Shown piece by piece: positions 18,440 through 27,521 of a stretch of DNA of 64,000 nucleotides. The notes beneath the pieces are model-generated. The model did not search any database. It worked only from the letters and a program-made list of their open reading frames with translations, and had not been told where the DNA came from. The DNA is from Streptomyces actinomycinicus (GTDB lineage: Bacteria > Actinomycetota > Actinomycetes > Streptomycetales > Streptomycetaceae). The stretch is from NCBI RefSeq assembly GCF_016741775.1, contig NZ_JAERRK010000004.1, positions 372,001 through 436,000 of the forward strand. Direction: 5' to 3'. Made by a program: the position numbers and the translations under genes. Every line of letters begins with the position of its first letter. Positions within the stretch are counted from its first letter, which is position 1.

Positions 18440-19164
18440 GAGGCGGGGGCGGAGAGGGTGTCGTGGTGATGGCCGTGCGGGTGCGGGGCGAGCGGCGGAC
18501 GGTGCAGGGTGAGTCCGTCGCGGGCGGCGAGGGCGCGGTCGAGCAGGGTGCCGACGCCGGCGCCGGTCCGGGCGCAGGACCGTACGATCTCCACGCCCGG
18601 GTTGACCCGGTGCACGTACTCGTGGAAGAGGCTCTCGTCGAAGCCGGCCGGACCGGCGAGGTCCGTCTTGGTGATCACGACCAGGTGGGCGGAGCCGAAC
18701 GCGGTCGGGTACTTCAGCGGCTTGTCCTCGCCCTCGGTGACCGCCATCAGCACGATCCGCAGGGTTTCCCCGAGGTCGTACGCCGCCGGGCAGACCAGGT
18801 TGCCGACGTTCTCCACGAACAGCACGGAGGTGTCCGGGGGCAGCCAGTCGGTCAGCCGGGCGCGGACCTGGCGCGCCTCCAGATGGCACAGGCCGTCGGT
18901 GAGCAGCTGCTTCACGGGCAGGCCGGACCGGGCCAGCCGGACGGCGTCGTTCTCGGTCGCCAGGTCCGCGGTCAGCGCGGCGGCCGGCACGCCCCGCTCC
19001 CGTGCGCGGGCCAGCACCCGGCCGAGCAGTTCGGTCTTGCCGCTGCCGGGGCTGGACAGCAGGTTGACCATGCTCATGCCCTGCTGGGCGAGGTCGGCGC
19101 GCAGGGCGGCGGCCAGGCCGTCGTTCTTCGCCAGGACGGCCTGCTGGACGTCGGACCGGCACAT
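18436..19164 (-). CDS. hypB: HypB nickel-insertion GTPase
   Basis: 242 residues. The P-loop is LSSPGSGKTE and the conserved metal-site/GTPase region is FVENVGNLVCPAAYDLGE; VVITKTDL is the guanine-specificity motif. The N-terminus has one Cys (M-C-R-S) but not the C-x2-C-G-C high-affinity nickel motif of enterobacterial HypB. The C-terminus is His-rich (PHPHGHHHD), a plausible nickel store. It works with HypA, encoded on the other strand. A 58-base gap separates it from the endopeptidase gene. Confidence 0.95.
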   Translation of the reverse strand: MCRSDVQQAVLAKNDGLAAALRADLAQQGMSMVNLLSSPGSGKTELLGRVLARARERGVPAAALTADLATENDAVRLARSGLPVKQLLTDGLCHLEARQVRARLTDWLPPDTSVLFVENVGNLVCPAAYDLGETLRIVLMAVTEGEDKPLKYPTAFGSAHLVVITKTDLAGPAGFDESLFHEYVHRVNPGVEIVRSCARTGAGVGTLLDRALAARDGLTLHRPPLAPHPHGHHHDTLSAPAS

Positions 19165-19222
19165 GGGCGCAGCTCCTCTGGGTCGGCGGCGGAGCCCGGG
19201 CCGCGTCCCGCGGCCCGGGGTG

Positions 19223-19804
19223 TCACCGATCTTCGGCCGCGCCGGTCGTCAGGCCGGGCAGCGCAGCCGCACGTGGCTGTGCGGATTCCACCGGGCGGCC
19301 CAACGCCGGTGCCGGCGCGGCCGGATCCGCCAGCAGGACCGGGACGAGCGTGTGCAGCGCGTCCACGGCCCGCTCGACGGCCTCCTGCACCGGTGCGCTG
19401 AGACCGGGCAGCAGTTCGTCCTCGCGCTCCGGCAGCACTCCGGGCTCGCAGGCCAGGACGAGGACGCGGGGCAGGGGCTCGTCGCCCAGGTGTGCGGCCA
19501 GTGCCAGCACTTTCACCGGGTCCATGCCGTGCGCCTCGGGCGGGGCGGTGCCGTCGGGAGGCCCGGCTTCGAGCAGGGTGAGGGTGCCGGGGAGCCGGCC
19601 GCGCGGCGCGGCGTCGACGAGGACCGCGGTGGCGTAGCCGCCCAGCAGGTCGTAGGCGAGGTCGAAGCCCCGGATGCCGTAGTCGTGGACGCGCACCTCG
19701 GTCGGCAGCGGGCGGTCTTCCAGGGCGCGGATCACTTCGGGGCCGAAGGAGTCGTCGCCGAGGAAGATGTTGCCGATGCCCGCCACCAGCAGCCGCGGCG
19801 TCAC
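19223..19804 (-). CDS. Hydrogenase maturation endopeptidase (HyaD/HybD/HoxM family)
   Basis: 193 residues. The family signature GIGNIFLGDDSFG is at the N-terminus, followed by VDAAPRG and H-G-M-D-P-V-K-V-L, which carry the acidic and His residues that sense nickel. It is expected to cut the 22-residue tail of the large subunit after His576. The C-terminal 40 residues (Ala/Pro-rich) extend past the usual domain. The start overlaps the hypX stop (ATGA). Confidence 0.92.
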   Translation of the reverse strand: MTPRLLVAGIGNIFLGDDSFGPEVIRALEDRPLPTEVRVHDYGIRGFDLAYDLLGGYATAVLVDAAPRGRLPGTLTLLEAGPPDGTAPPEAHGMDPVKVLALAAHLGDEPLPRVLVLACEPGVLPEREDELLPGLSAPVQEAVERAVDALHTLVPVLLADPAAPAPALGRPVESAQPRAAALPGLTTGAAEDR

Positions 19805-21510
19805 CGGGCGTCACCGGCGGGTGCGGTGAGGGGCCGGGTGGAGCCGGCCGGGGTCTTGCGGACGAAGGCCGCGCGCAGGGCGTGGTAGGAGGCGTCGGGG
19901 TCGAAGAAGAGGGCGTGCATGCGGTCCAGTTCGGCCTGCCGGTACGCGCTGAGGGGGCGTCGCCGTTCGTCTGCCGCGCGGGCGGCCGCCTTGGCTTCGA
20001 TCCGCCGGTCCAGGCCGGGCGCGGCGGCGAGTCCGGCCGCCAGCCGTTCCACCTCGGCCGCGAACTCCTGCGGGGGCGCCGGCACGAGCCGGTCCACGAG
20101 GCCGAGCCGTTCGGCGGAGGCGGCGCTGACCGGCAGCGCCTCGGTGGTCAGCCGGTGGGCGTGGTCCGGGCCGACGCGGCGGGGCAGGGTGTAGGTCCAG
20201 AACTCCGAGCCGTACAGGCCCATGCGCCGGTAGTGCGGGTTGAGGACGGCGCCGGTGCGGCACCAGACCTGGTCGGCGGCGAGGGCGAGCATGGCGCCGC
20301 CGGCCGCCGCGTTGCCGGCGAGGGCGGCCACCACGAGCCGGTCGGTGGTGCGCAGCACGGCCTCCACGAGGTCGTCGATGGCGTTGAGGTTGGTCCAGGA
20401 CTCCTGGGCCGGGTCGGGAGCCGCTTCGATCACGTTGAGGTGGATGCCGTTGGAGAAGAAGTCGCGCATCCCGCCGAGGACGAGGACACGGGTGGGCCGG
20501 GTGAGGGCGTGCTCGTAGGCGGCGAGCAGCCGGCGGCACTGGCCGGTGCTCATCGCGCCTCCCGGGAAGGCGAAGGTGAGGAAGCCGACGTCGCCGTGCT
20601 GCCGGTAGCGGATGTCGGTCCAGGTGCGCCGGCCGGGCGGGAGTTCCAGCGGGGCGGGGTCGTCCGGGAGGGTGAGGCCGGGCTGGTGGGCGGCGAGCAC
20701 CGAGGTGGCCGGCCGGCGGAAGGGCGCCGGGTCGCCGGAGTTCTTGCGGGGCCGCAGTTCCGGGATCCAGACCGCGCCGTCCCGGGTGGCCCGGCAGACG
20801 GCGCCCGCTCGTTGGGCCAGCAGAGCGCCGGGCCGGCCGTGCAGCCGGTCCTCGGGGTGACCGCCGTGCAGGAAGACCTCGAGTCCGAGGAGTTCGTCGA
20901 GGACGCCCGGCTGTGAGTCGGCGCCGCGCAGCTTGCGCAGGACCGTCTCGGTGTCGTCGTGGTCCCAGTCGATCCGCCGCCGTTCCTGGCGGAAGAAGTC
21001 GCGCCAGACGACGGTGACCGACTCGTCGGTCTGCGCGAGGGGCTTGTGAGAGCCTTCGGCGAAGCGGCGTACGGCCGTCAGGACGGCGGTGACGGCGGCG
21101 TCGGAGGCCTCGTTGCGGTAGAGGTCGCTCTTGCCGGCGGGTGGCACGGGGAACGGCTCGGCCGCCCAGATCGCGCCCGCGTCCATCGCCGCCTCGGCCT
21201 GGAGCACGGTCACGCCCCAGTGCGGGGCCTGTCCGGCGATGGCCCAGTCCAGTGAGGAGGGGCCGCGGTCACCGGGCGGCCCGGGGTGGACGATCAGGCA
21301 GGTGTGCTGCTGCCACACGTCGTCCGGCACGGCCGTTCTGAGCATCGGTGCGACGATCAGGTCCGGCCGCAGCTCGTGCACGGCCGCGCGGACCGGGTCG
21401 GGGCCGTGCGTGGCGAGTACGACGTCCACCTGGTGCCCGTGGTCGGACAGTTCCGCGTACAGGCGCTGGGAGAGGCTGTTGAACGCACTGGCGACGAGCA
21501 GAATGTTCAT
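19801..21510 (-). CDS. hypX: HypX (HoxX), aerobic CO-ligand synthesis protein
   Basis: 569 residues with two modules. The N-terminal formyltransferase-like part contains VHPGPPGDRGPSSLDWAI. The C-terminal crotonase-like part contains LGGMRDFFSNGIHLNVIEAA and AGNAAAGGAMLALAADQVW. HypX makes the active-site CO from the formyl group of formyl-tetrahydrofolate and lets [NiFe]-hydrogenases mature in air; it is found with aerobic or O2-tolerant enzymes. It is the first gene of the maturation operon, so that promoter should lie in 21511-21576. Confidence 0.94.
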   Translation of the reverse strand: MNILLVASAFNSLSQRLYAELSDHGHQVDVVLATHGPDPVRAAVHELRPDLIVAPMLRTAVPDDVWQQHTCLIVHPGPPGDRGPSSLDWAIAGQAPHWGVTVLQAEAAMDAGAIWAAEPFPVPPAGKSDLYRNEASDAAVTAVLTAVRRFAEGSHKPLAQTDESVTVVWRDFFRQERRRIDWDHDDTETVLRKLRGADSQPGVLDELLGLEVFLHGGHPEDRLHGRPGALLAQRAGAVCRATRDGAVWIPELRPRKNSGDPAPFRRPATSVLAAHQPGLTLPDDPAPLELPPGRRTWTDIRYRQHGDVGFLTFAFPGGAMSTGQCRRLLAAYEHALTRPTRVLVLGGMRDFFSNGIHLNVIEAAPDPAQESWTNLNAIDDLVEAVLRTTDRLVVAALAGNAAAGGAMLALAADQVWCRTGAVLNPHYRRMGLYGSEFWTYTLPRRVGPDHAHRLTTEALPVSAASAERLGLVDRLVPAPPQEFAAEVERLAAGLAAAPGLDRRIEAKAAARAADERRRPLSAYRQAELDRMHALFFDPDASYHALRAAFVRKTPAGSTRPLTAPAGDAR

Positions 21511-21576
21511 GACATGGCATCGTCGTCCTCGTACGGGGTGCCGTGAAGAACCTCCGCGGCGTTTCGCCCGCCTCGG

Positions 21577-21945
21577 TCAGGTCTCTTCCTCCATCCGGAT
21601 CGCATTGCGCAGATCGTCGAAGGCCCGGGACCGCTCGTCCTTGTGCGCCTCCAGCAGGGCCGCGGCGATCGCGTCGAGCTTGCGCTGGATGGCGTGCTCG
21701 GCGCGCATCTCGGCGTTCTTCAGCAGGGCCAGCAGGAGCAGGGTGACCGCCGTCATGGACTCGCCCGCGAGCAGCAGCAGTTCCAGGTCCAGGTGGGCGA
21801 CGTGGGCACCGAGGAAGAAGCCGACGAGCAGCAGGCAGAACAGGAAGAACAGCGGCGAGCTGGTGAAGTTGGAGGCGTACTCGGCGAACTGCTCGAACCG
21901 GCCGCGGTGGGCACCACCGCGGTGGACGGGGTTCTTGAAGGTCAT
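21577..21945 (-). CDS. Low-affinity iron permease-family membrane protein
   Basis: 122 residues with two hydrophobic helices (PLFFLFCLLLVGFFLGAHV and LLLLAGESMTAVTLLLLALL). A cytoplasmic helical tail follows (NAEMRAEHAIQRKLDAIAAALLEA). This matches the small bacterial members of the low-affinity iron permease (Fet4-like) family. It lies 66 bases upstream of hypX on the same strand, so it may be co-transcribed, and an iron link to hydrogenase assembly is possible but unproven. Confidence 0.75.
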   Translation of the reverse strand: MTFKNPVHRGGAHRGRFEQFAEYASNFTSSPLFFLFCLLLVGFFLGAHVAHLDLELLLLAGESMTAVTLLLLALLKNAEMRAEHAIQRKLDAIAAALLEAHKDERSRAFDDLRNAIRMEEET

Positions 21946-22017
21946 GGCCCAGCCTTTCCCCGCGGCGGGCGGACGCCCCCGGCCGTACCCACGGCCAGGC
22001 GTACGGCGTCGGCGGTG

Positions 22018-22545
22018 TCAGGCCGCCAGGGGACGTTCGGGGGCGAGGCGGTCGAGGAGCTGGCCGTGGTGGAGTTCGGCCACCGGGGCCAGCAGGTCGG
22101 GGTGGCGGAGCAGGGCCGCGGCACGGCGGTCGCCGGCGTCCGGGGTGAGCAGGCGCCGGAACTCGGCCGCCGTCGCCGTGGTGTGCTCGCCCTCGGTGAG
22201 TGCGGCGACGGCCGTCCCGGCCAGCTCGGCGTCGGTGAGCAGTACGGCGGCCCAGCTGGCCACGACCTCGTCGACCCAGGTGCGCCAGGCCCATTCCTCG
22301 GCCGGGTGGCCGTCGGTCGTCTCGGCGCCGGTGATCCAGTCCAGGCGGGCCGCGCCGCCCGGGCCGGCCATGCTGACCAGGGCCGCGTCGATGTCGGTGG
22401 GGTACCGCAGCGCGGCGGCGACCGTGACGGCCTGCCGGGCCTGCGCCTCGCACAGCGCCAAGGCCAGCGCGCCGCCGCTCGGCGGGTAGGCGACGGTGAG
22501 CCAGCGTGCCGTCGCGGCTATCAGGGGGGACAGATCAGTGAGCAC
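22018..22545 (-). CDS. Hypothetical protein
   Basis: 175 residues from GTG 22545 (product begins MLTDLSPLIA); the frame is open to 22611 but has no better site. It is predicted soluble and helical, rich in Ala/Leu, with TGAETTDGHPAEEWAWRTW and a C-terminal HHGQLLDRLAPERPLAA. No family recognised and no catalytic motif seen. It stands between the iron-permease-like gene and a SnoaL-like gene, all on the - strand. Confidence 0.6.
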   Translation of the reverse strand: MLTDLSPLIAATARWLTVAYPPSGGALALALCEAQARQAVTVAAALRYPTDIDAALVSMAGPGGAARLDWITGAETTDGHPAEEWAWRTWVDEVVASWAAVLLTDAELAGTAVAALTEGEHTTATAAEFRRLLTPDAGDRRAAALLRHPDLLAPVAELHHGQLLDRLAPERPLAA

Positions 22546-22697
22546 AGCCGGGCCGTCCGAGGTGCGCTGGGGAACAGGGGATGCACGCCACGGTAGCCCG
22601 GGGCGGGGCACGGCCGGGAGGGGGTGCGAAACAGGTCATATGTGACGTGACCCACCCACGGGGTCGGCGGTCACCGGATCAGCGCCGTCCGGCCGCG

Positions 22698-23129
22698 TCA
22701 GTTCCCCCACCGTGGCGCGAAGTAGTCGCGCAGCCGGGCGATCTTCCCGTCGCGGACGCGGAAGATCTGCACCAGCGAGATCGTCTCGTCCGTCCCGGTC
22801 CCGGTCCCGTCGCCGTCTCCGGCTGCGTCGAAGACCGCGTCGGTCTCGACGGTGAACACGTCGGGATCGGCGGTGGTGTGCAGGACGTAACCGGACTTCT
22901 GCGCATTGGGCGCCCTGGTGTCCCGTGCGTTGCGCTCGCAGTACGCGGCCATGGCCCTGCGGATCTCCTCGCGCCCCTCCATCCGCTGCGGCAGGGCGGC
23001 GCCCGCGGGCAGGAGCGGCGCCTCGAGGACGCCGCCCTCGGTGAAGTTCTCGGCGAGGGCGTCGGCGTCGCGGGTCAGGATTCCGGCGTGGACGTGGCTC
23101 TGGAAGATCTCCTGCGGTGATCTGGACAC
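22698..23129 (-). CDS. SnoaL-like / NTF2-fold protein
   Basis: 143 residues from GTG 23129, supported by GGGAGG a few bases upstream; a farther GTG at 23153 is less likely. The alpha+beta cone fold is suggested by IFQSHVHAGILTRDADALAENFTEGGVLEAP, the REEIRRAMAAYCERN helix and the C-terminal IFRVRDGKIARLRDYFAP strand pair, typical of nuclear transport factor 2-like proteins. Members bind or convert small hydrophobic molecules. The ligand is unknown. Confidence 0.75.
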   Translation of the reverse strand: MSRSPQEIFQSHVHAGILTRDADALAENFTEGGVLEAPLLPAGAALPQRMEGREEIRRAMAAYCERNARDTRAPNAQKSGYVLHTTADPDVFTVETDAVFDAAGDGDGTGTGTDETISLVQIFRVRDGKIARLRDYFAPRWGN

Positions 23130-23268
23130 GACGGCCTCCCGAGGCACGGTCACAAGGCACGGTCACGCGGGAACACCACTTCACCACGGCGGCGCGGTAC
23201 CGGTGGCGGTTTCGCCGAACGGCGGGGTGGCAGGCCTCCTCCGGGCGGGCGCGGGAGCGGGCCGGTGC

Positions 23269-24504
23269 TCAGTCCTGCGTGCGGCGGTCGCGGATCCGGG
23301 CGGCCAGTACGGCGACGTCGTCCTCCGCCTGCTGGACGTCCAGCCGGGCGACCACCGTGTCGAGGACCTGCTCCACGCCGGAAGCGGTCCCGAAGCCGAC
23401 GCCGGTCAGCCTGTCCAGGGACTGGTCGATGTCCTCGCCACGGTGTTCGACGAGTCCGTCGGTGAACAGCATCAGCGTCTGGCCGGGGGCCAGCCGGTAG
23501 GTGGCCGGCTCGTAGCCGCCCAGTCCGGTGCCGAGGGGCGGGCCGACCGGCACGGGCAGCAGCGAGGCACGCCCCTCGCCGTCGATCACGACCGGCGGCA
23601 GGTGGCCGGCGCTCGCCAGCGTGACCTGGCCGCGGTTGGGGTCGAGCCGGGCCAGGAGACAGGTGGCGGGCCTGCGGTCCGGCTCCCCGGACGCCATCTC
23701 GTCGAGCTGGCGCAGCACCCGGTGCGGGGGCAGGTCGGCGGAGGCGATGTACCGCAGGGACGAGCGGTAGGCCGTCATGTCGACGGCGGCTTCCAGGCCG
23801 TGCCCCATGACGTCACCGACGACCAGCAGCGTACGGCCGAAGTGCAGCCGGACGGTCTCGCACCAGTCACCGCCGACCAGCGAACTCTGTCCGACGGGCA
23901 GATAGCGGATGGCCACGTCCAGGTTCGGGTGCGGCCGGCCCGGTTCGGCGAGCAGGGCCCGCTGCAGCTTGCCGACGATGCTGCTCACCGCGTCGTGCTC
24001 ACGGGCGTGCCGGATGTGGGAGGCGGCTCGTTCGGCGAGGAACGCCATGTGGTCCGCCTCGGCGCGGGTGAACGGCGCCTCGGCGCGGGCGCACACCAGC
24101 GTGCCGTAGGAGTGGCTGCCGGTGACCAGCGGCACGGACAGCGCGGTCCGGCCGCCGCCGGGGCTCCAGGAGACGGCCCCGCCCTCGGCCGGCTCCCCGG
24201 ACCCGCACACCACGACCCCGGCCTGCCCGGCTTCGGGGAGCAGACACGGGTTGCCGCTGACGGCCTCGTACCCCGAGCCCACCGCGCGACCGGCGGGCAG
24301 TACCGCCGCCGCGCCGCCCGCCTGTGCCACCGCCGCACGGGTCAGCTCCAGGCAGGTCGTGCCCTCGTCGAGCGTCGTACCGATCGCCGACGCCGCCGCG
24401 CGCAGCTCGGCCACGCCCACGGGCTTGCGGAGGTCCGGGGCGGATATGCCGCCGCCGGCGGTGTCCACCGCCGGCGGTCGAAAGGGCTGGTGCCAATTCG
24501 CCAC
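23269..24504 (-). CDS. GAF-SpoIIE/PP2C serine phosphatase
   Basis: 411 residues. Residues about 30-170 form a GAF-type sensor (VAELRAAASAIGTTLDEGTTCLEL, then PLVTGSHSYGTLVCAR). Residues about 185-405 form the SpoIIE phosphatase, with SSLVGGDWCETVRL, LVVGDVMGHGLEAAV, ASAGHLPPVV, LFTDGLVE and EDDVAVLAARI; the metal-binding Asp residues are all present. Proteins of this build dephosphorylate STAS anti-anti-sigma factors in partner-switching networks. No cognate STAS gene is adjacent. Confidence 0.88.
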   Translation of the reverse strand: MANWHQPFRPPAVDTAGGGISAPDLRKPVGVAELRAAASAIGTTLDEGTTCLELTRAAVAQAGGAAAVLPAGRAVGSGYEAVSGNPCLLPEAGQAGVVVCGSGEPAEGGAVSWSPGGGRTALSVPLVTGSHSYGTLVCARAEAPFTRAEADHMAFLAERAASHIRHAREHDAVSSIVGKLQRALLAEPGRPHPNLDVAIRYLPVGQSSLVGGDWCETVRLHFGRTLLVVGDVMGHGLEAAVDMTAYRSSLRYIASADLPPHRVLRQLDEMASGEPDRRPATCLLARLDPNRGQVTLASAGHLPPVVIDGEGRASLLPVPVGPPLGTGLGGYEPATYRLAPGQTLMLFTDGLVEHRGEDIDQSLDRLTGVGFGTASGVEQVLDTVVARLDVQQAEDDVAVLAARIRDRRTQD

Positions 24505-24833
24505 GTCCCCACCATAAACGGTGACCGCCGACTACCTCACCATGCTCACGTCAAGCCCGTCCGCCTGGGGCAGGACGCCGGTGCGTGCGCACCCCGACCG
24601 CCTCCCGGCCGGCCGCCCGCACCCGCTCCGCGGTCTCCGCGGCCGTCAGACCGTCCCGCTGGGCCTGCGCGAACTCGTCCTCGGCCGTGCCGGCGCGTGG
24701 TGCCGGGCACAGGACCGCCGGCGCTCCGGTGCGGCCGGCCGTACCGGCCGCCTCCAAAGGACCGCCGCCGTGCCGGAGGCCCAGGAAGGACGGCCGTCCA
24801 CCGGAGGCCCCGGACCCCCGCCGCACCAGGGGT
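24505..24833. other. 329-bp gap without a supported gene
   Basis: This lies between the phosphatase start and the monooxygenase stop, both on the - strand. It should hold the phosphatase promoter near its right part. One - strand frame (24551-24826) has a short protein-like stretch but no good start; see the rejected list. Confidence 0.5.
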
Positions 24834-26135
24834 TCAGGAGGGGCCGGCTGCCGTACCGGACGCCTTGCGAGGGCCGGCCCTGCCGGGCGTGTCCGGTGCC
24901 CGGCGCCGGACCGCCCCGGCCGGGGGTCGCTCCCGGAGCGCGCCGTACGCGACGAAGTACGCGGGAAGCCTGCGCAGCCAGGGTGAACCCGCGACCAGGC
25001 CCGCCGCCCGGCGGGCCCGCTCCGCGCTGCCGAGGGGCGGCCGGCCCCGCAGGACCGGGGCGATGAAGCGAGCGTGGGCGGCCCGCTGGAGCGCCTGCGT
25101 GGCGACCGTGGTGGGACGGCGGCGGCGCTGCACCCGGCGCACGTCGCGCAGCCGCACGGTCTCGCGGCCCAGCGGCCCGGCCAGGCACCGTGCGGTGGCC
25201 ACGGCGTCCTGCACCGCGAGGTTGATCCCGATGCCGAAGACCGGGGACATGGCGTGCGCGGCGTCGCCGATGCACAGCAGACCGGGGCGGTGCCAGCGGC
25301 GCAGGCGGTCCAGGTGCACGTCGAGGAGCTTGACGTCGTCCCACGAGCGCAGCGCGGGCATGCGGCCGGCGATCCAGGGGACGGCGCAGGCGAAGGCCGT
25401 GCGGAAGGCGTCCAGGCCGGCGGCGCGGCGCTCGGCGTCGGTGCCCTTGGGGATGAGCGCGGCGCACTGCCAGTAGTCGCCCCGGTCGATCATCGCCGTC
25501 AGGAAGCCGTCGCCGGCGCCGCCGTAGAGCCCGGACGGGTCGCCTTCGTGCCGGGGCAGGCGGAACCACCAGGCGTCCATCGGGCAGGCGAAGCGGTGCA
25601 GGGCCAGTTCCGGCCGGGAGCGGGCCAGTGAGCCGCGTCCGTCGCAGGCGACGGTGAGGACGGCGCGCAGCTCGCCGGTGCGGCCGTCGGCGGTGCGGTA
25701 GCGCACCCCGGCGACCCGGCCCGACTCGACCAGGAAGGAGGTCGCTTCCGTGTTCATCCGGAGCCGGAAGCACGGCTCGCGGCGGGCCTCGTCGGCGAGC
25801 AGGTCCAGCAGGTCCCACTGGGGCACCATCGCCACGTAGTCGTAGGGGCCGCGCAGCACGGAGAGGTCCGCGACGGTGACCGGGGAGCGGCCGGCGCCCA
25901 GCGGCAGCTGGATGGTGCGGACCCTGCGCTGCGGCAGCCGGGCGAAGCGCTCGGCCAGCCCCAGGTCGTCCAGCAGGGCCAGGGTGGACGGGTGGACCGT
26001 GTCGCCGCGGAAGTCCCGCAGGAAGTCGGCGTGTTTCTCCAGGACCGTCACCGCGATCCCGGCCCGGGCCAGCAGCAGGGCGAGCACCATGCCCGCCGGG
26101 CCGCCCCCCACGACACAGCATGTGGTCTTTTCCAT
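24834..26135 (-). CDS. FAD-dependent monooxygenase (PHBH-fold)
   Basis: 433 residues. The N-terminal Rossmann motif is VVGGGPAGMVLALLLARAG with the ribose-binding Glu in VLEKH. The second FAD motif is GDAAHAMSPVFGIGINLAVQDA near residue 290, and DG in VACDGRGSLAR is the middle motif. These place it in the aromatic hydroxylase/p-hydroxybenzoate hydroxylase class. The C-terminal 40 residues are Arg/Pro/Ala-rich and probably disordered. The substrate is unknown. A perfect 7+7 palindrome sits about 30 bases upstream of the start (26165-26182), suggesting repressor control. Confidence 0.85.
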   Translation of the reverse strand: MEKTTCCVVGGGPAGMVLALLLARAGIAVTVLEKHADFLRDFRGDTVHPSTLALLDDLGLAERFARLPQRRVRTIQLPLGAGRSPVTVADLSVLRGPYDYVAMVPQWDLLDLLADEARREPCFRLRMNTEATSFLVESGRVAGVRYRTADGRTGELRAVLTVACDGRGSLARSRPELALHRFACPMDAWWFRLPRHEGDPSGLYGGAGDGFLTAMIDRGDYWQCAALIPKGTDAERRAAGLDAFRTAFACAVPWIAGRMPALRSWDDVKLLDVHLDRLRRWHRPGLLCIGDAAHAMSPVFGIGINLAVQDAVATARCLAGPLGRETVRLRDVRRVQRRRRPTTVATQALQRAAHARFIAPVLRGRPPLGSAERARRAAGLVAGSPWLRRLPAYFVAYGALRERPPAGAVRRRAPDTPGRAGPRKASGTAAGPS

Positions 26136-26164
26136 GGCGGTCCGCCTTCTCGGCGAGAGCGTAA

Positions 26165-26182
26165 ATTCATCAGGCGATGAAT
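26165..26182. promoter_or_regulatory. Palindromic operator upstream of the FAD monooxygenase
   Basis: ATTCATC-AGGC-GATGAAT is a perfect inverted repeat with 7-bp arms, ending 30 bases from the monooxygenase start and standing in AT-richer DNA than its surroundings. It fits a TetR- or MarR-type operator. No such regulator is adjacent, so control in trans is implied. Confidence 0.6.
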
Positions 26183-26421
26183 AGTGTACTCCTTCGGGCT
26201 GCCCGCATCACGTGTCCGTTTCGGGCTGCCCCGGATCCCGTGTCCGAGCGGCGGTTTCAGGCGCGGGGTGCCCACGCGGCGGCGATGTGCGCGTCCGCGG
26301 CGCGTGCGGGCTCGGACGGTCGGTGCGACAGCCGGTGCGGCGTGTCGCCGCCGTCCAGGAGGGAACTCGTCGGGCGCCCGGCACAGGGCCGAGCACGCAC
26401 CGGGGAGGTCTGGGAGGTCTC

Positions 26422-26913
26422 ATGACGACGGATGCCGCACGCTACGACGACCGGGGCGACGTACCGCTCGGGGGCTACGCCGCGCTCGCCTCCGTCTTCG
26501 CGGCGGGCGCGGGCGGCTTCGCGCTGCTCGCCCGGCGGCGCGGCGTGAGGCTGCCCCGCGAAGTGCCGCCCTGGGACGTGGTGCTGCTGGGGGCGGCGAC
26601 CTACAAGGCGTCGCGGCTGCTGGCCAAGGACAAGATCACCAGCTTCCTCCGGGCGCCGTTCACGCACCGCGCGGAGGACGGCGAGGCGAGCGAGGTCACG
26701 GACGAACCCCGGGGCACCGGGCTCCGGCTGGCGGTCGGCGATCTGGTCTCCTGCCCGTTCTGCATCGCCGCCTGGGCCGCCGGGGCCCTCATGTGCTCCT
26801 ACGCGGCGGCACCCCGGTTCACCCGGCTGGTGTCCGGCGGGTTCGGCGCGCTCACCGTGGCGGACTGGCTGCAGTACGCCTGGACGCTGACCCAGCAGCA
26901 GGCCGAGAACTGA
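26422..26913 (+). CDS. DUF1360 membrane protein
   Basis: 163 residues. An N-terminal hydrophobic helix (GYAALASVFAAGAGGFALLA) is followed by DVVLLGAATYKASRLLAKDKI and a second hydrophobic region opening with the C-P-F-C pair (SCPFCIAAWAAGALMC). The K-x2-R-L-x2-K-D segment and CPFC pair are characteristic of DUF1360, found in spore-formers and actinobacteria with no known activity. ATG 26422 follows GGGAGG. Confidence 0.8.
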   Translation: MTTDAARYDDRGDVPLGGYAALASVFAAGAGGFALLARRRGVRLPREVPPWDVVLLGAATYKASRLLAKDKITSFLRAPFTHRAEDGEASEVTDEPRGTGLRLAVGDLVSCPFCIAAWAAGALMCSYAAAPRFTRLVSGGFGALTVADWLQYAWTLTQQQAEN

Positions 26914-27086
26914 ACCGCTCGGGTGCCTGGCCGCGCCTGGGCTGCACGGGTTACCGGCGGGGCTGCACGGGTCACTGGCGCGGGGCTGGCGCCGGTGACC
27001 GGGCGCGGGGGCGGGGTACTCGGTGGCAGCCCCCAGGTTCGCGGGGACGGGTGAACCGTCAGCACTTCGCGGAAGGGACCGGCCTC

Positions 27087-27521
27087 ATGCGGCACGACGA
27101 GATGATCGGAAAGGTGCAGGCCCTGGCCCAGCTGCCGGACCGGGGCACCGCCGAGCGGGCCGCGCACGCGGTCGTGTGCACGCTGTCCGAACGGCTTCCG
27201 GCCGGGCTGGCCCGGCACGTGGCCGCACAGCTGCCGCCCGACATGGCCGCGGCCATGCGGGAGGCGGCCGACGCGTCCGGCTCGCCGGACTCCGGAACCG
27301 CGGGCGAACGGTTCGGGCTCACCGCCTTCGCCGGGCGCATCGCCGCCCGGGCCGGCACCAATGAGGACCGGGCGTTGCGGGACGCCGCCGCCGTACTGGA
27401 GGTGCTGGATGCCGCGCTCGCCCCGGAACTGACCGAACGGATGGCCCTGGCTCTGCCGTCGGACATCCGCGAGCTGCTGCCGGTGGGCCGCGCGACCGGG
27501 GAGAACGAGGGAGCCGGCTGA
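27087..27521 (+). CDS. DUF2267-family protein
   Basis: 144 residues, all-helical. The N-terminal half (MIGKVQALAQLPDRGTAERAAHAVVCTL, then RLPAGLARHVAAQLPPDM) and the C-terminal half (NEDRALRDAAAVLEVLDAALAPEL, then LALPSDIRELL) are the duplicated helical repeats of DUF2267. The function of the family is unknown. ATG 27087 is used, with GGAAGGGA upstream; GTG 27051 in the same frame is an alternative. The upstream 170 bases contain short GGGCTGCACGGGT repeats. Confidence 0.8.
   Translation: MRHDEMIGKVQALAQLPDRGTAERAAHAVVCTLSERLPAGLARHVAAQLPPDMAAAMREAADASGSPDSGTAGERFGLTAFAGRIAARAGTNEDRALRDAAAVLEVLDAALAPELTERMALALPSDIRELLPVGRATGENEGAG

Noticed and set aside
24551..24826. Possible 91-residue - strand protein with a DEFAQAQRDGLTAAETAERVRAAG-like helix
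   Set aside because: No ribosome site, the N-terminal half is low complexity, and no family recognised; may be a remnant or chance frame.
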